Source of the DNA: Peristeroidobacter agariperforans
GTDB lineage: Bacteria > Pseudomonadota > Gammaproteobacteria > Steroidobacterales > Steroidobacteraceae
DNA length: 64,000 bases
NCBI RefSeq assembly: GCF_004138335.1
Contig: NZ_RYFW01000004.1
Location: 1 to 64,000, forward strand
Direction of reading: 5' to 3'
Positions within the stretch are counted from its first letter, which is position 1, and each line of letters begins with the position of its first letter. The notes under the pieces were generated by a model, which was not told the origin of the DNA, did not search any database, and saw only the letters and a program-made list of their open reading frames with translations. The position numbers and the translations under genes are program-made. This document shows positions 51,562-61,198 of this stretch, one piece after another.

Positions 51562-52476
51562 ATGAAAGGCTGCGCTTGCGTGCCGGTCACTCTTGCGGCG
51601 CTGTTACTCGCCGCCGCTGCATCGGCCGGTGCAGCGACGCCCAGCCGCATCACCAACCTTTACGATGCGTTTGGCGCGCCCTCGACTACGCTCGTCAAAG
51701 ACTGGGGCTTCGCAGCTCTGGTGGAGTACGACGGCAGAAGGATTCTTTTCGATACGGGCAACGACGCCGGCACATTCGAACGCAACGTCAAAGCTCTCGG
51801 CGTCGACTTGACCCGACTCGATGCAGTCGTCATCTCTCACCGCCATGGCGATCACACGAGTGGCCTCGCTTATCTGCTGACGGTGAATTCCAGCGTGCCG
51901 ATCTATGTACCGCAGGAGGGCGCGTTCTTCAAAAGCGCGCTGCCGGAGGACTTCCTGCAGCGGCAGCCCGGGTTGCCAGTGCGACTGCAGTACTTCGAGG
52001 GCAAGAAGCCGCAGCGTTGGACCACGGGCTCACCTTGGGAACAGGCGAACTTCCGCATCGTTACCAAGACGACGGAAATCCTTCCGGGATTTCACTTGCT
52101 CATCACTCAGTCGCAGAAGACCGGCACCGTCGAGATGAACGAGCTGTCACTCGCAATCGACACACCGCGAGGTCTCGCGCTCGTCATCGGCTGTTCTCAT
52201 CCCGGGGTCGAGAAGATTCTCGAGCAAGCGATCGGCATCGATCCGCAGCTCTACACGGTGACCGGCGGCTTCCATCTCGTGCGCACCCCCGAGCCAGAGA
52301 TCCGTCGCGTAGGGTTGCTGCTTCGGGATGCGCTGAAGCTGGAGCGCGTCGCGCCCGCGCACTGCACGAGTGAGCCGGGATTTGCCGTGCTGATGGAGAT
52401 CTTTGGCAAGCGCTTCGATGAAGCCGGTCTCGGCGCGACAATCGCACTGCCCAAGGCAGAAGCGCGCGCCCCCTAA
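51562..52476 (+). CDS. exported metallo-beta-lactamase-fold hydrolase, 304 aa
   Basis: Signal peptide VTLAALLLAAAASAGAATP. The metal site is HRHGDHTSGL (His-x-His-x-Asp-His), with further ligands in VIGCSHPGVEKI and PAHCTSEPG. The domain order matches the group related to MptA/DHPS-like proteins (7,8-dihydropterin phosphoribosyl synthase-like). Function in the periplasm unknown. 14 bp after the response regulator, so could be in its operon. Confidence 0.85.
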   Translation: MKGCACVPVTLAALLLAAAASAGAATPSRITNLYDAFGAPSTTLVKDWGFAALVEYDGRRILFDTGNDAGTFERNVKALGVDLTRLDAVVISHRHGDHTSGLAYLLTVNSSVPIYVPQEGAFFKSALPEDFLQRQPGLPVRLQYFEGKKPQRWTTGSPWEQANFRIVTKTTEILPGFHLLITQSQKTGTVEMNELSLAIDTPRGLALVIGCSHPGVEKILEQAIGIDPQLYTVTGGFHLVRTPEPEIRRVGLLLRDALKLERVAPAHCTSEPGFAVLMEIFGKRFDEAGLGATIALPKAEARAP

Positions 52477-52525
52477 CTCTCGTGGATGCGAATCGCTGCG
52501 GCTACCACGGGCCTTTGCCCACCGG

Positions 52526-53068
52526 CTACGAGATCGCATCCATGACGTGCAGCACCACCTCGCGGTCCAGCGTCGTGAATGTGCGGCCACTGCTACATAT
52601 ATCCGTGAAGCGATCTAGTTTGACCTGCGTCAGTTCTATGTTGGAGGCGGGATCGGTGACGGACGCTTTGCCTTCTTGCAGGAGTTTTGCGTAGGCGTAG
52701 CGCAATCTGTCATTGGTTCGCATCGCAACCCAGCGCTGCTTTTCCGGGTCGGAAGTCAGGGCGTTTATCAGATCCCGTGTATCGAAGTCTTCGCCGAGCG
52801 CCATCTTGGCGCGCACCGCTTTGGTCAGATCGCGCGGGGCTACTATCGACTCCTGGGAGAGCAATGGCAGCAGGTCAGTTGCGAGTACGCGCACCGCATA
52901 GCCTTTCGACTCGAGCACGACACCAACTCCGATCGCTTTTCGAGGCAGGTCGACGACACTGATCTCGTGCGTCGGCCTGGCGCCGGGCGAGGGGAAGCAA
53001 GCCCAGGCGGGGAGGGCAAAAGCCGTAATGCTGAATATCGCCATCCAGCGGAGCAACGCGTCGACCAT
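52526..53068 (-). CDS. hypothetical exported protein, 180 aa
   Basis: Signal peptide MAIFSITAFALPAWACFP, with a Cys near the cleavage point that might make it a lipoprotein, though the preceding box is not ideal. The rest is mixed alpha/beta with no known motif. It lies 61 bp after the IorB-like gene on the same strand and could be part of that operon. Confidence 0.65.
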   Translation of the reverse strand: MVDALLRWMAIFSITAFALPAWACFPSPGARPTHEISVVDLPRKAIGVGVVLESKGYAVRVLATDLLPLLSQESIVAPRDLTKAVRAKMALGEDFDTRDLINALTSDPEKQRWVAMRTNDRLRYAYAKLLQEGKASVTDPASNIELTQVKLDRFTDICSSGRTFTTLDREVVLHVMDAIS

Positions 53069-53129
53069 GGTCTACTCCTTGTGACCCGCGTGGCTGGAGG
53101 CGCCTGCACGGCGCCTCCATGAAACATCC

Positions 53130-55388
53130 TCAGACCGAGTAGCCTTCCTTCGTAAACGGCATCGAGCGTACGCGATGTCCAGTTGCCGCGAAGATGGCAT
53201 TCGCAATCGCCGGCGCGACCGGGGGCAGGGCGGGCTCGCCGATGCCGGTCGGGGTGAAATCGCTCTCGATGAAATACGACTCCACCTTCGGTGCGTTCGG
53301 CATGCGCAGGATGGAGTAGGTGTCGAAGTTGTTTTGTTTGATGCGGCCGTTCTCGAAATCGATCTGCTGGCCGAGCGCCGCGCTGAAGCCGTCGACGACG
53401 GCGCCTTCAGTCTGATTCTCGGCGCCGCTCATGTTGACGATGGGCCCCACGTCGCCGGCGACGACGATGCGATGGATGGTGAGTTTGCGATTGGCGTCGA
53501 CGCTCACGTCGGCGACTTCGGCGAAGTGGCCGGCGTGGCTGAAGTGGAAGGCCAGGCCGAGGCCGCGACCTTTGGGCAGCGGCTTGCCCCAGCCTGCCTT
53601 CTCGGCAGCCAGCTTGATAACGGCGGCAGCGCGACCCGTGTTCAGCGCGAACTCGTTGCCTTGTTGCAGCCAGCGCGGCTCGCCCATGATCTCCAGCAGG
53701 AATTCCAGATGGTCGCGCTTCGCGGCGACGGAGCACTCGTGCAGGAATGATTGCGTTGCGAAGGCGATCGAGCACGAACGCGGTGCGCGCCATGGGCCGG
53801 TGGGAATCTTCAGCGGCAGCTTCGTCTGAGTGAGACGAGCATTCGGCAGCACCTGAGCTGGGAACTCATCCGGCGACAGGTCGCCGCCGCTGGTCGGGCG
53901 CTGTCCGTCCTGCGTGAAGGTGATGAAATGATCCTGCCACGCGATCAGCTTGCCGGCCTTGTCCAAGCCGCCTTTGAACGAATGGAAGCCGCCGACGCGA
54001 TAGAAGTCATGGTGCATGTCGTCTTCGCGCGTCCATTGCAACTTCACCGGCACGCCGGCTTGCTTGGCGATCGCAGCGGCTTCGCACATGTAGTCGTTCA
54101 TCAAGCGACGGCCGAACCCGCCACCGACGCGCGTCTGATGCAATGTGACTTTGTCCTGCGCAATGCCGAGCACATCGGACACCAGCTTCAAGCCGGCTTC
54201 GGGTGTCTGTGTCGGCGACCAGATCTCGATCGCGCCGTCTTTGAAAACAGCGGTCGTGTTCATCGGCTCGAGCGGGGCGTGAGCGATGAACGGATAGGTG
54301 TAGAACGCTTCCACCGGCTTCGACTCGGCGAACACCTTGTCGACATCGCCGGTGTTACGAATCGAATCCGGACCCGACTGAGCCGCGAGCTTTTTCGCCT
54401 GTTCGACGTACCCAGTCCAGCTGTCCTTGGAAGCCGCCGATTCGTCCCACTTCACTTGTAACTTCTGGCGCGCACTGAACGCAGCCCACGTGGACTTGGC
54501 GAGGATCGCCACGCCCGGCATGACTTCGGTGGGCTTGCCGGTGCCATTCAACACGAACGCCTGCGTCACGCCGGGCAGCTTCTTGATCTCTTCGAGATTC
54601 GCTTCAACCACCTTGCCGCCAACCGCGGGGCACTTCACGAACACGGCGTACTGCATGCCCGGCAACACTTGGTCGATGCCGAACAGCGGCTGGCCCGTCA
54701 CGATGGCGCGATTGTCGACGCCCGTGATGCGCTTGCCGAGCAGCTTGTATTCGCTGCGAGACTTGAGTTTGACGGTTTTCTCATCGGGCACCGGCAACGA
54801 AGCCGCCGCAGTGGCCAGCGAGGCATAAGTCGCTTTGCGATTGCTGGCCTTGTGGAACACGGTGCTGTTCTCGGTCGTGAGTTCGGCTTCGCTCACATTC
54901 CACAGTTTCGCAGCGGCGCCGACCAACATCGCGCGACCCACCGCGCCCGCGCTGCGCAGCTGATTCCACGATGTAGGAATGGAACGCGAGCCGCCCGCGC
55001 TCTGACGGCCATACACGGCAGGATTGATTGCAGCTTGCTCGACCTTAACTTGCGCCCAGTCCGCATCGAGCTCTTCGGCGATGATCATCGGGAAGGCGGT
55101 CTTGATACCCTGACCGATTTCCGGCGCCTTGGAATACAGCGTGATCGGACCTTCCGGCGAAATGCGCAGGAACGCATTGGGCGCGAAGTCCGTGCTCTTG
55201 GCATTGGCGAGTGCCACACCTTTGTCGCCGACGTAGAACGCCAGCACCAGACCGCCGCCGACGAGTCCGGTGACTTTCAGGAACGTGCGACGGCTGACCG
55301 TGCCGATCGCGGACTGCGCTTCGGCGGCGCGAAGCATGTCCTGCACATAGGCATCGGCGGACAGAATCGAAGATTCGATAGCGCTCAT
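53130..55388 (-). CDS. molybdopterin-binding subunit of an IorB-like xanthine-oxidase-family enzyme, 752 aa
   Basis: N-terminal SRRTFLKVTGLVGGGLVLAF is a twin-arginine signal, as in IorB-type and aldehyde dehydrogenases of this group. The Mo-cofactor regions include APEIGQGIKTAFP, AHAPLEPMNTTAVF, HQTRVGGGFGRRLMNDY and TGPWRAPR. The catalytic Glu is in TGIGEPALPPVAPAIANA near the end. With the adjacent 2Fe-2S subunit it would hydroxylate an N-heterocycle or oxidise an aldehyde. No FAD subunit or cytochrome c gene is beside it. Substrate not readable from the sequence. Confidence 0.92.
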   Translation of the reverse strand: MSAIESSILSADAYVQDMLRAAEAQSAIGTVSRRTFLKVTGLVGGGLVLAFYVGDKGVALANAKSTDFAPNAFLRISPEGPITLYSKAPEIGQGIKTAFPMIIAEELDADWAQVKVEQAAINPAVYGRQSAGGSRSIPTSWNQLRSAGAVGRAMLVGAAAKLWNVSEAELTTENSTVFHKASNRKATYASLATAAASLPVPDEKTVKLKSRSEYKLLGKRITGVDNRAIVTGQPLFGIDQVLPGMQYAVFVKCPAVGGKVVEANLEEIKKLPGVTQAFVLNGTGKPTEVMPGVAILAKSTWAAFSARQKLQVKWDESAASKDSWTGYVEQAKKLAAQSGPDSIRNTGDVDKVFAESKPVEAFYTYPFIAHAPLEPMNTTAVFKDGAIEIWSPTQTPEAGLKLVSDVLGIAQDKVTLHQTRVGGGFGRRLMNDYMCEAAAIAKQAGVPVKLQWTREDDMHHDFYRVGGFHSFKGGLDKAGKLIAWQDHFITFTQDGQRPTSGGDLSPDEFPAQVLPNARLTQTKLPLKIPTGPWRAPRSCSIAFATQSFLHECSVAAKRDHLEFLLEIMGEPRWLQQGNEFALNTGRAAAVIKLAAEKAGWGKPLPKGRGLGLAFHFSHAGHFAEVADVSVDANRKLTIHRIVVAGDVGPIVNMSGAENQTEGAVVDGFSAALGQQIDFENGRIKQNNFDTYSILRMPNAPKVESYFIESDFTPTGIGEPALPPVAPAIANAIFAATGHRVRSMPFTKEGYSV

Positions 55389-55401
55389 GGTGAACCTCCG
55401 A

Positions 55402-55896
55402 TTAGTTCTGGCTAATCATTTCGCCGTTCGCGCCTTTCGCAATATTGGCGGCGGCGGCGTGAATGGCTTTGCGGATGCGGATGTATGTGCCGCAGCGGCA
55501 CAGATTGCCGGCCATCGCAGCGTCGATGTCGGCATCGGTGGGCTTGGGATTGCTCTTCAGCAATGCGGTCGCGGTCATGATCTGGCCCGCCTGGCAGTAG
55601 CCGCACTGAGCCACGTCGTGCTCGATCCATGCGGCCTGCACCGCATTCAATTTGCCGTCCTTGCTGGCCAGGCCTTCGATCGTCGTGACCTTCTGGCCGG
55701 CGACTGCGCTCGCCGGGACGGAACAAGAGCGCATCGGCGCGCCGTTGATGTGCACGGTGCAGGCACCGCACTGAGCGACACCGCAGCCGTACTTGGTGCC
55801 CACCAAGCCGAGGTGATCGCGGAGGACCCACAGCAGTGGCGTGGTCTCGTCGACGTCGGTCACTTCGACATCTTTGCCGTTGATGTTCAAGCGCAT
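55402..55896 (-). CDS. 2Fe-2S subunit of the IorA type, 164 aa
   Basis: ATG 55896 with AGGAAG before it. First cluster: [20 protein letters not shown]; second: [10 protein letters not shown] and [13 protein letters not shown]. Both cluster patterns of the xanthine-oxidase small subunit are complete. 13 bp upstream of its molybdenum subunit; transfers electrons from it to an acceptor. Confidence 0.95.
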   Translation of the reverse strand: MRLNINGKDVEVTDVDETTPLLWVLRDHLGLVGTKYGCGVAQCGACTVHINGAPMRSCSVPASAVAGQKVTTIEGLASKDGKLNAVQAAWIEHDVAQCGYCQAGQIMTATALLKSNPKPTDADIDAAMAGNLCRCGTYIRIRKAIHAAAANIAKGANGEMISQN

Positions 55897-56117
55897 AGGG
55901 ATCTTCCTGGCTGCGAGCTGGATGACGGTCGATTCTTTCACGGCCTCCGGTCGTGAACAATGCAGGCGGCCGCGCGCCGCCGGCGATTTATCAATACTTT
56001 TCGCCGGCTGCCTGACAATGCGCTGACTCGCGCCTGACAAGGTCAATGCGCACTGTGGAACTGACGCAACGGAGCGCTTGTGTAGAATCCCCGCCGGGCA
56101 CTCTCGGGAGAGCAGTT

Positions 56118-57194
56118 TTGAGCACCAATGTGAGTGATAGCGCCACAGCCGCCGGCGTCGACGGCGCCATTCAGGCCGATGCGGTCATCGTCGGGGCGGG
56201 GCCGTGCGGCCTGTTCCAGATCTTCGAGCTGGGATTGCTGGGCATTCGCGCCCACATCATCGATTCGCTCAAGCATCCCGGCGGCCAGTGCAGCGAGCTG
56301 TACCCCGAGAAGCCGATCTACGACATCCCGGCGCTGCCCGTGTGCGGCGCGCAGGAATTGGTCGACCGCTTGTTACAGCAGGCCAAGCCGTTCAACGCGC
56401 AGTTTCATCTGGGGCAGGAAGTCACCGAGCTGCAGGTGCTGCCGGACCATACATTCCTGTTACGCACCTCGCTCGATACGCGCTTTCATGCGAAGACCGT
56501 GATTATCGCAGGCGGCCTCGGCTCGTTCCAACCGCGTCGACTCGGTTGCGAAGGCGTCGACGCGTTCGAAGGCACGAGCATTCATTACAAAGTGAAGAAC
56601 TCGGCCGAGTTCACCGGCAAGCATCTGCTGATCTTCGGCGGCGGCGACTCCGCGCTCGACTGGACGCTGGAATTCGCGGGCAAAGCGCGCAGTCTCACGC
56701 TCATCCATCGTCGTCCGGATTTTCGCGCGGCGCCGGCTTCAGTCGCGAAGATGCACGACCTCGTCAACTCGGGAAGCATGCGCTACGTGGAAGCGATCGC
56801 GCAGTCGCTCATCACGGACGGCGGCGAGTTCAAAGGCGTGCGTGTGAAGAAGAGCGATGGTGCGGTCGAGGAACTGCACGCCGAACGTGCTTTGGTGTTC
56901 TTCGGGCTGCACCCGAAGCTGGGGCCGATCGCGGAGTGGGGTCTGGGGCTCGACAAGCGCGCCATCCTGGTCGACACCGAGAAATTCCAGACCAATATTC
57001 CCGGCATCTTCGCGGTCGGCGATATCAATACCTATCCCGGTAAGAAGAAGCTGATCCTGTCGGGTTTCCACGAGGCAGCACTCGCGGCGTTTGCGGTCGC
57101 CGCGCACTTGAATCCCGCCAAGAAAATTCCACTGCAATACACGACCACCAGCCCCATCATGCAAAAGCGGTTGGGGGTCGCGGGAGAGCAGTAG
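56118..57194 (+). CDS. ferredoxin-NADP reductase, thioredoxin-reductase-like (type 2), 358 aa
   Basis: Start chosen as TTG 56118 after GGGAGAGCAG. FAD motif [17 protein letters not shown]; the FNR2-specific [21 protein letters not shown](P) motif [17 protein letters not shown]; and the FAD tail [18 protein letters not shown]. The redox CxxC of true thioredoxin reductases is missing, which indicates YumC-type ferredoxin/flavodoxin reductase. It may feed electrons to the nearby sulfite reductase. Followed 2 bp later by tesB. Confidence 0.9.
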   Translation: MSTNVSDSATAAGVDGAIQADAVIVGAGPCGLFQIFELGLLGIRAHIIDSLKHPGGQCSELYPEKPIYDIPALPVCGAQELVDRLLQQAKPFNAQFHLGQEVTELQVLPDHTFLLRTSLDTRFHAKTVIIAGGLGSFQPRRLGCEGVDAFEGTSIHYKVKNSAEFTGKHLLIFGGGDSALDWTLEFAGKARSLTLIHRRPDFRAAPASVAKMHDLVNSGSMRYVEAIAQSLITDGGEFKGVRVKKSDGAVEELHAERALVFFGLHPKLGPIAEWGLGLDKRAILVDTEKFQTNIPGIFAVGDINTYPGKKKLILSGFHEAALAAFAVAAHLNPAKKIPLQYTTTSPIMQKRLGVAGEQ

Positions 57195-57196
57195 TC

Positions 57197-58057
57197 GTGA
57201 ATGCGTTGTTGGCGGATCTGCTCCAGGTGCTGAAGCTGGAGCGATTGGAAATCGATTTGTTTCGGGGGCAGAGTCGCAAGCTCGCCGGCGGACGCGTGTT
57301 CGGCGGGCAGGTGCTGGGTCAGGCGCTCGCTGCGGCGTACGCGACCATCGAAGGCCGTGAGGCGCACTCACTGCACGCGTATTTTTTGCGGGCGGGCGAT
57401 CCCGATCATCCCATCGTGTACGAAGTGGACCGCAGCCGGGATGGTCGCGGTTTCTCCTCGCGTCGCGTCGTCGCCATTCAGCACGGCGAGCAGATCTTTC
57501 ACATGTCGGCCTCGTTTCAGATTCCCGAGGCGGCCATCGATCGTCAGGCCGACATGCCCGAGGTGCCGGCGCCTGAGTCAGTGCCCGACTTGGCCACCGC
57601 CGTGGCGGAGGCAAAGCGCAAAGCACCGGATCGGCCGTCGCCTTTCAGGATTCACGAGCATCCGTTCGAATTCCGGCCTGCGGAGCTGCCCGATCCGCTC
57701 GGGGAAGTGCCGCGCGAGCCGCGGGTCAAAGTGTGGATCCGCCTGGTGGAGCGTGTGCCCGACGATCCCATACTGCATCGCTGTCTGCTGGCCTACACCT
57801 CGGATTACTTCCTGCTCGGCGCGGCCAGCATGGATGCCCGGATGTCGAGCGAACGGGAGCAATTGCAGATGGCCAGCATCGACCATGCGATGTGGTTTCA
57901 CCGTCCGGCGCGCCCGGACGAGTGGCTGCTCTACGTGCTGGATAGCCCGACGGCGTCCGGGGCTCGCGGGTTCGCGCGAGGCAGCCTGTTCACCCGGGAT
58001 GGCCGGCTGGTCGCATCGACTGCTCAGGAGGGCTTGGTCCGACGCCTAAGTTCTTGA
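57197..58057 (+). CDS. tesB: acyl-CoA thioesterase II, 286 aa
   Basis: Double hot-dog protein: FRGQSRKLAGGRVFGGQVLG opens the first half, HSLHAYFLRAGDPDHPI and SFSSRR-like segments follow; the second half has MASIDHAMWFHRPARPDEW with the active-site Asp, and ARGFARGSLFTRDGRLVAS with the Gln/Thr region. Hydrolyses medium- and long-chain acyl-CoA. GTG start, coupled to the flavoprotein gene. Confidence 0.94.
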   Translation: MNALLADLLQVLKLERLEIDLFRGQSRKLAGGRVFGGQVLGQALAAAYATIEGREAHSLHAYFLRAGDPDHPIVYEVDRSRDGRGFSSRRVVAIQHGEQIFHMSASFQIPEAAIDRQADMPEVPAPESVPDLATAVAEAKRKAPDRPSPFRIHEHPFEFRPAELPDPLGEVPREPRVKVWIRLVERVPDDPILHRCLLAYTSDYFLLGAASMDARMSSEREQLQMASIDHAMWFHRPARPDEWLLYVLDSPTASGARGFARGSLFTRDGRLVASTAQEGLVRRLSS

Positions 58058-58141
58058 TTCCCGTGACCCCTTTCTAACCGGCATCTGGTCATATCCAAGT
58101 CGAATTTCTCCCTTCATGGCGCGGGCTTAGAGTCCCCGACC

Positions 58142-59800
58142 ATGTATCAGTACGACCAGATCGACCAATCGCTCGTGGATCAGCGCGTCGCCCAGTACCG
58201 GGACCAGACGCGGCGCTTTCTCGCGGGCCAGCTGTCCGAGGACGATTTCCGTTCTCTGCGACTGCGCAATGGCCTCTACATACAGAAGCATGCGCCGATG
58301 CTGCGCATTTCGATTCCGTATGGCCTGTTGCGGCCCGCGCAGGTTCGCATGCTCGCCCGCGTCGCGCGCGAGTACGACAAGGGCTATGGCCACTTCTCCA
58401 CTCGTCAGAACATGCAATTCAACTGGCCGAAGCTCGAGCTGGTGCCGGATATTCTGGCGTTGCTCGCAACGGTTCAGCTGCACGGCATTCAGACCAGCGG
58501 TAACTGCATTCGCAACGTGACGGCAGACCATCTCGCCGGCGTTGCCGTCGATGAGTTGGAAGATCCGCGTCCGTGGTGCGAATACGTCCGCCAGTGGGCG
58601 ACGCTGCATCCCGAGTTCTCGTATCTGCCGCGCAAGTTCAAGATCGCGGTCACCGGTTCGCCGGCGGATCGTGCCGCTTCCCGCGTGCATGACGTGGGTC
58701 TGCACCTGGTGAAGAACGAGCAGGGCGAAGTCGGTTTCGAAGTGCTGGTCGGCGGCGGCCTCGGTCGCGCGCCGATGATCGGTCACGTCATTCGCGAGTT
58801 CCTGCCGAAGAAGGATCTGCTCGCGTATCTCGAAGCCATCCTGCGCGTCTACAACCTCGAAGGTCGTCGCGACAACATTCACAAGGCGCGTATCAAGATC
58901 CTGGTGAAGGCGATCGGCCCTGAGAAGATGCGCGAGTTGGTCGAAGAGGAATTCGCGGCTGCCAAAGACACTGCTCCGGTGTTCGACGCTGCTGAGTTCG
59001 AGCGCATCAAGGCGTTCTTCGCGCCGAAGACTTACGAGTCGCTGCAGGACCAGGATGTGGTTTCCGGCAAGCCGCAGGAATTTCGTAACTGGTTCCAGTA
59101 CAACACCCGCAAGCACAAGGTCGCGGGTTATCGTGCTGTGTTTCTGTCGCTCAAGTCGCCGAAGCGTCCGCCGGGCGACATCACTGCCGACGAGCTGGAT
59201 CGGGTTGCCGATCTGGCCGAGCAATATTCATTGGGCGAGATCCGCTCGACGCACGATCAGAACGTACTGTTCGCGCACGTGAAGCAGAGCGATCTGTTCG
59301 CGTTGTGGCAGCAGCTGAAGCTGATCGACCTGGCGACGCCGAACATCGGCACGCTCACCGACATGATCTGCTGCCCCGGCGGCGACTTCTGCGCGCTGGC
59401 CAATGCACGCTCGATTCCGCTGGCCGAGCAGATCAACGAACGTTTCGACAGCCTCGATTACCTCTACGATCTGGGCGAGATTCAGCTGAAGATGTCGGGC
59501 TGCATGAATGGCTGCGGCCACCACTCGGTCGGCCACATCGGCGTGCTCGGCGTCGATAAGGACGGCGAGGAGTGGTATCAGATCACTCTGGGCGGCTCGA
59601 CCGGCGGTCACGACGCATCGCTGGGCAAGGTGATCGGCCCGTCCGTCGCGCACGACGACGTTGCCGAGACCATCGAACGCATCATCAATGTTTTCGTCGA
59701 GCACCGGCAGGAAGAGGAACGTTTCCTCGACACCTTCCGTCGCATCGGCGTCGCTCCCTTCAAGGCCAAGGTTTATGCGCCAGCTCATCAAGCAGCGTGA
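58142..59800 (+). CDS. ferredoxin-type nitrite/sulfite reductase, 552 aa
   Basis: Two ferrodoxin-like half-domains: YDKGYGHFSTRQNMQFNWPK and SGNCIRNVTADHLAGV in the first. The 4Fe-4S/siroheme ligands are in MICCPGGDFCALANARS and LKMSGCMNGCGHHSVGHIG (Cys-x5-Cys, Cys-x3-Cys). Six-electron reduction of sulfite to sulfide (or nitrite to ammonia). Co-translated with a DUF934 gene, an arrangement typical of cysteine biosynthesis, so sulfite is the likelier substrate. No FNR box is seen before it. Confidence 0.93.
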   Translation: MYQYDQIDQSLVDQRVAQYRDQTRRFLAGQLSEDDFRSLRLRNGLYIQKHAPMLRISIPYGLLRPAQVRMLARVAREYDKGYGHFSTRQNMQFNWPKLELVPDILALLATVQLHGIQTSGNCIRNVTADHLAGVAVDELEDPRPWCEYVRQWATLHPEFSYLPRKFKIAVTGSPADRAASRVHDVGLHLVKNEQGEVGFEVLVGGGLGRAPMIGHVIREFLPKKDLLAYLEAILRVYNLEGRRDNIHKARIKILVKAIGPEKMRELVEEEFAAAKDTAPVFDAAEFERIKAFFAPKTYESLQDQDVVSGKPQEFRNWFQYNTRKHKVAGYRAVFLSLKSPKRPPGDITADELDRVADLAEQYSLGEIRSTHDQNVLFAHVKQSDLFALWQQLKLIDLATPNIGTLTDMICCPGGDFCALANARSIPLAEQINERFDSLDYLYDLGEIQLKMSGCMNGCGHHSVGHIGVLGVDKDGEEWYQITLGGSTGGHDASLGKVIGPSVAHDDVAETIERIINVFVEHRQEEERFLDTFRRIGVAPFKAKVYAPAHQAA

Positions 59801-60269
59801 AGTCATCGTCGATGAGTGGCGTTACGCCGACGAAGATCCGGTCGGCCGCGAACGCGCGCTGATTCTGCCTTTCGCCCGCTGGAAGGCGGAGCGCGAGCAG
59901 TGGTGGCTGTGGGACGGCCGCCTCGGCGTGCGCATCGGACCCACCGATCCGATTGCGGAGCTGAAGAACGATTTCACTCGCATCGGCCTGGTCGCTATCG
60001 AATTCGGCGGCCTGGCCGAAGGTCGCGGTTACAGCCAGGCGGCGCTGCTTCGCTCGCGCTACAAGTTCACGGGCGAGCTGCGTGCCGTGGGTAAGATCCA
60101 GCGCGATCAGTTGTTCTATATGGCGCGCTGTGGCTTCGATACGTTCGAGCTGCCCGAAGGCGCCGATATGAGCGTCGCGCTCACGGCGTTCGATGACTTC
60201 TCTGTCGCATACCAGGGCGCGTTCGACGCCGCTGGCGTTCACGTTCAGCGTCGCGCGGTCGCGGTTTAG
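59775..60269 (+). CDS. DUF934 family protein, partner of sulfite reductase, 164 aa
   Basis: ATG 59775 lies 26 bp inside the end of the reductase gene. Conserved elements: FTRIGLVAIEFGGLAEGRGYS, AALLRSRYKFTGELRAVG, and DQLFYMARCGFDTFELPEGA. DUF934 proteins occur almost only beside cysI or cysH and are thought to be an oxidoreductase partner in sulfate assimilation; mechanism unknown. Confidence 0.93.
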   Translation: MRQLIKQREVIVDEWRYADEDPVGRERALILPFARWKAEREQWWLWDGRLGVRIGPTDPIAELKNDFTRIGLVAIEFGGLAEGRGYSQAALLRSRYKFTGELRAVGKIQRDQLFYMARCGFDTFELPEGADMSVALTAFDDFSVAYQGAFDAAGVHVQRRAVAV

Positions 60270-60310
60270 TACAAACAATAAATTCGTCTCGCCAGCGTTA
60301 GGGGTAGACC

Positions 60311-61198
60311 ATGGAGTGGCGGCCCAAGCGCTGGCTCGCGACCTTACTCAGCCTGCTGTTTCCGCCGTTGGGCATGCTGTATGTACAGCGCCCGCGGCTC
60401 GCGCTCGTCTATCTGCTGGCCTCGCTGATTCTTCAGTCAGCGACGATCGTCGGCGTGGTCTTGCTGGGCGGGTCCGCAAAGGCGGCAGTGGCGCTCGCTG
60501 GCGTCGGCGTGAACGTCGTGGCCGCGATCCACGCCTTTCGCATCGCCGGCGCGGCTGCGCTCACGACCGAGCGTCACTGGTATTCGCGATGGTACGGCCT
60601 GATCTCGACGTATGCGATGTACGGCTTGTTCGCGCTTCTGTTCCGATCGTTTCTGTTCGAGCCGTTCAATCTGCCGTCCGATTCGATGTACCCGACGCTG
60701 ACCGGCGGCTCGTTCATCATCGTGAAGAAATGGGGTTATGGCGACTACCAGTCGCTTGGCGTACGGCTCCTGGATACAGAGCCCAGGGTCCCCGTGTCGC
60801 GTGGCGAGTTGCTTCTGTTCAGGCTGCCCAATGATCCAGAAACCGTCTATCTGAAACGCGTCGTTGGGCTGCCGGGCGATCGCATTCAGTGTTTGCCAGA
60901 GCGCCTCATCATCAATGGCGCAGCAGTCCCGAGTGGGTCAGCGAATCCCCGCGGCGCTTTTGTGCTTGCGAACGAAACGCTCGATAGCGTCACTTACACG
61001 GTGGCGCGTCTGCCGAGTCGACCCGCGAGTCGTTGCGACTTGGTCGTTCCGGAAGGTCATTACTTCATGTTGGGCGACAGCCGAGACAATTCGCGTGACA
61101 GTCGATACATTGGCCCCGTACCGAGTGGGAATTTGGTCGGACGCGTCGCCTTCGCGATCCGCGCGGCGGATTCCTACGGAGAGTCGGAGGGGGAATGA
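60311..61198 (+). CDS. lepB: signal peptidase I, 295 aa
   Basis: An unusual N-terminal part with three or four helices (to about residue 80), then a helix and the catalytic region: FNLPSDSMYPTL with Ser125, and VYLKRVVGLPGD with Lys182, plus YFMLGDSRDNSRDSRYIGPV. It removes signal peptides from exported proteins at the outer face of the inner membrane. No ribosome site better than GGGGTAG is seen at 60300. The extra membrane helices at the N-terminus are more like a DUF5683/TM2-type start than E. coli LepB. Confidence 0.92.
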   Translation: MEWRPKRWLATLLSLLFPPLGMLYVQRPRLALVYLLASLILQSATIVGVVLLGGSAKAAVALAGVGVNVVAAIHAFRIAGAAALTTERHWYSRWYGLISTYAMYGLFALLFRSFLFEPFNLPSDSMYPTLTGGSFIIVKKWGYGDYQSLGVRLLDTEPRVPVSRGELLLFRLPNDPETVYLKRVVGLPGDRIQCLPERLIINGAAVPSGSANPRGAFVLANETLDSVTYTVARLPSRPASRCDLVVPEGHYFMLGDSRDNSRDSRYIGPVPSGNLVGRVAFAIRAADSYGESEGE

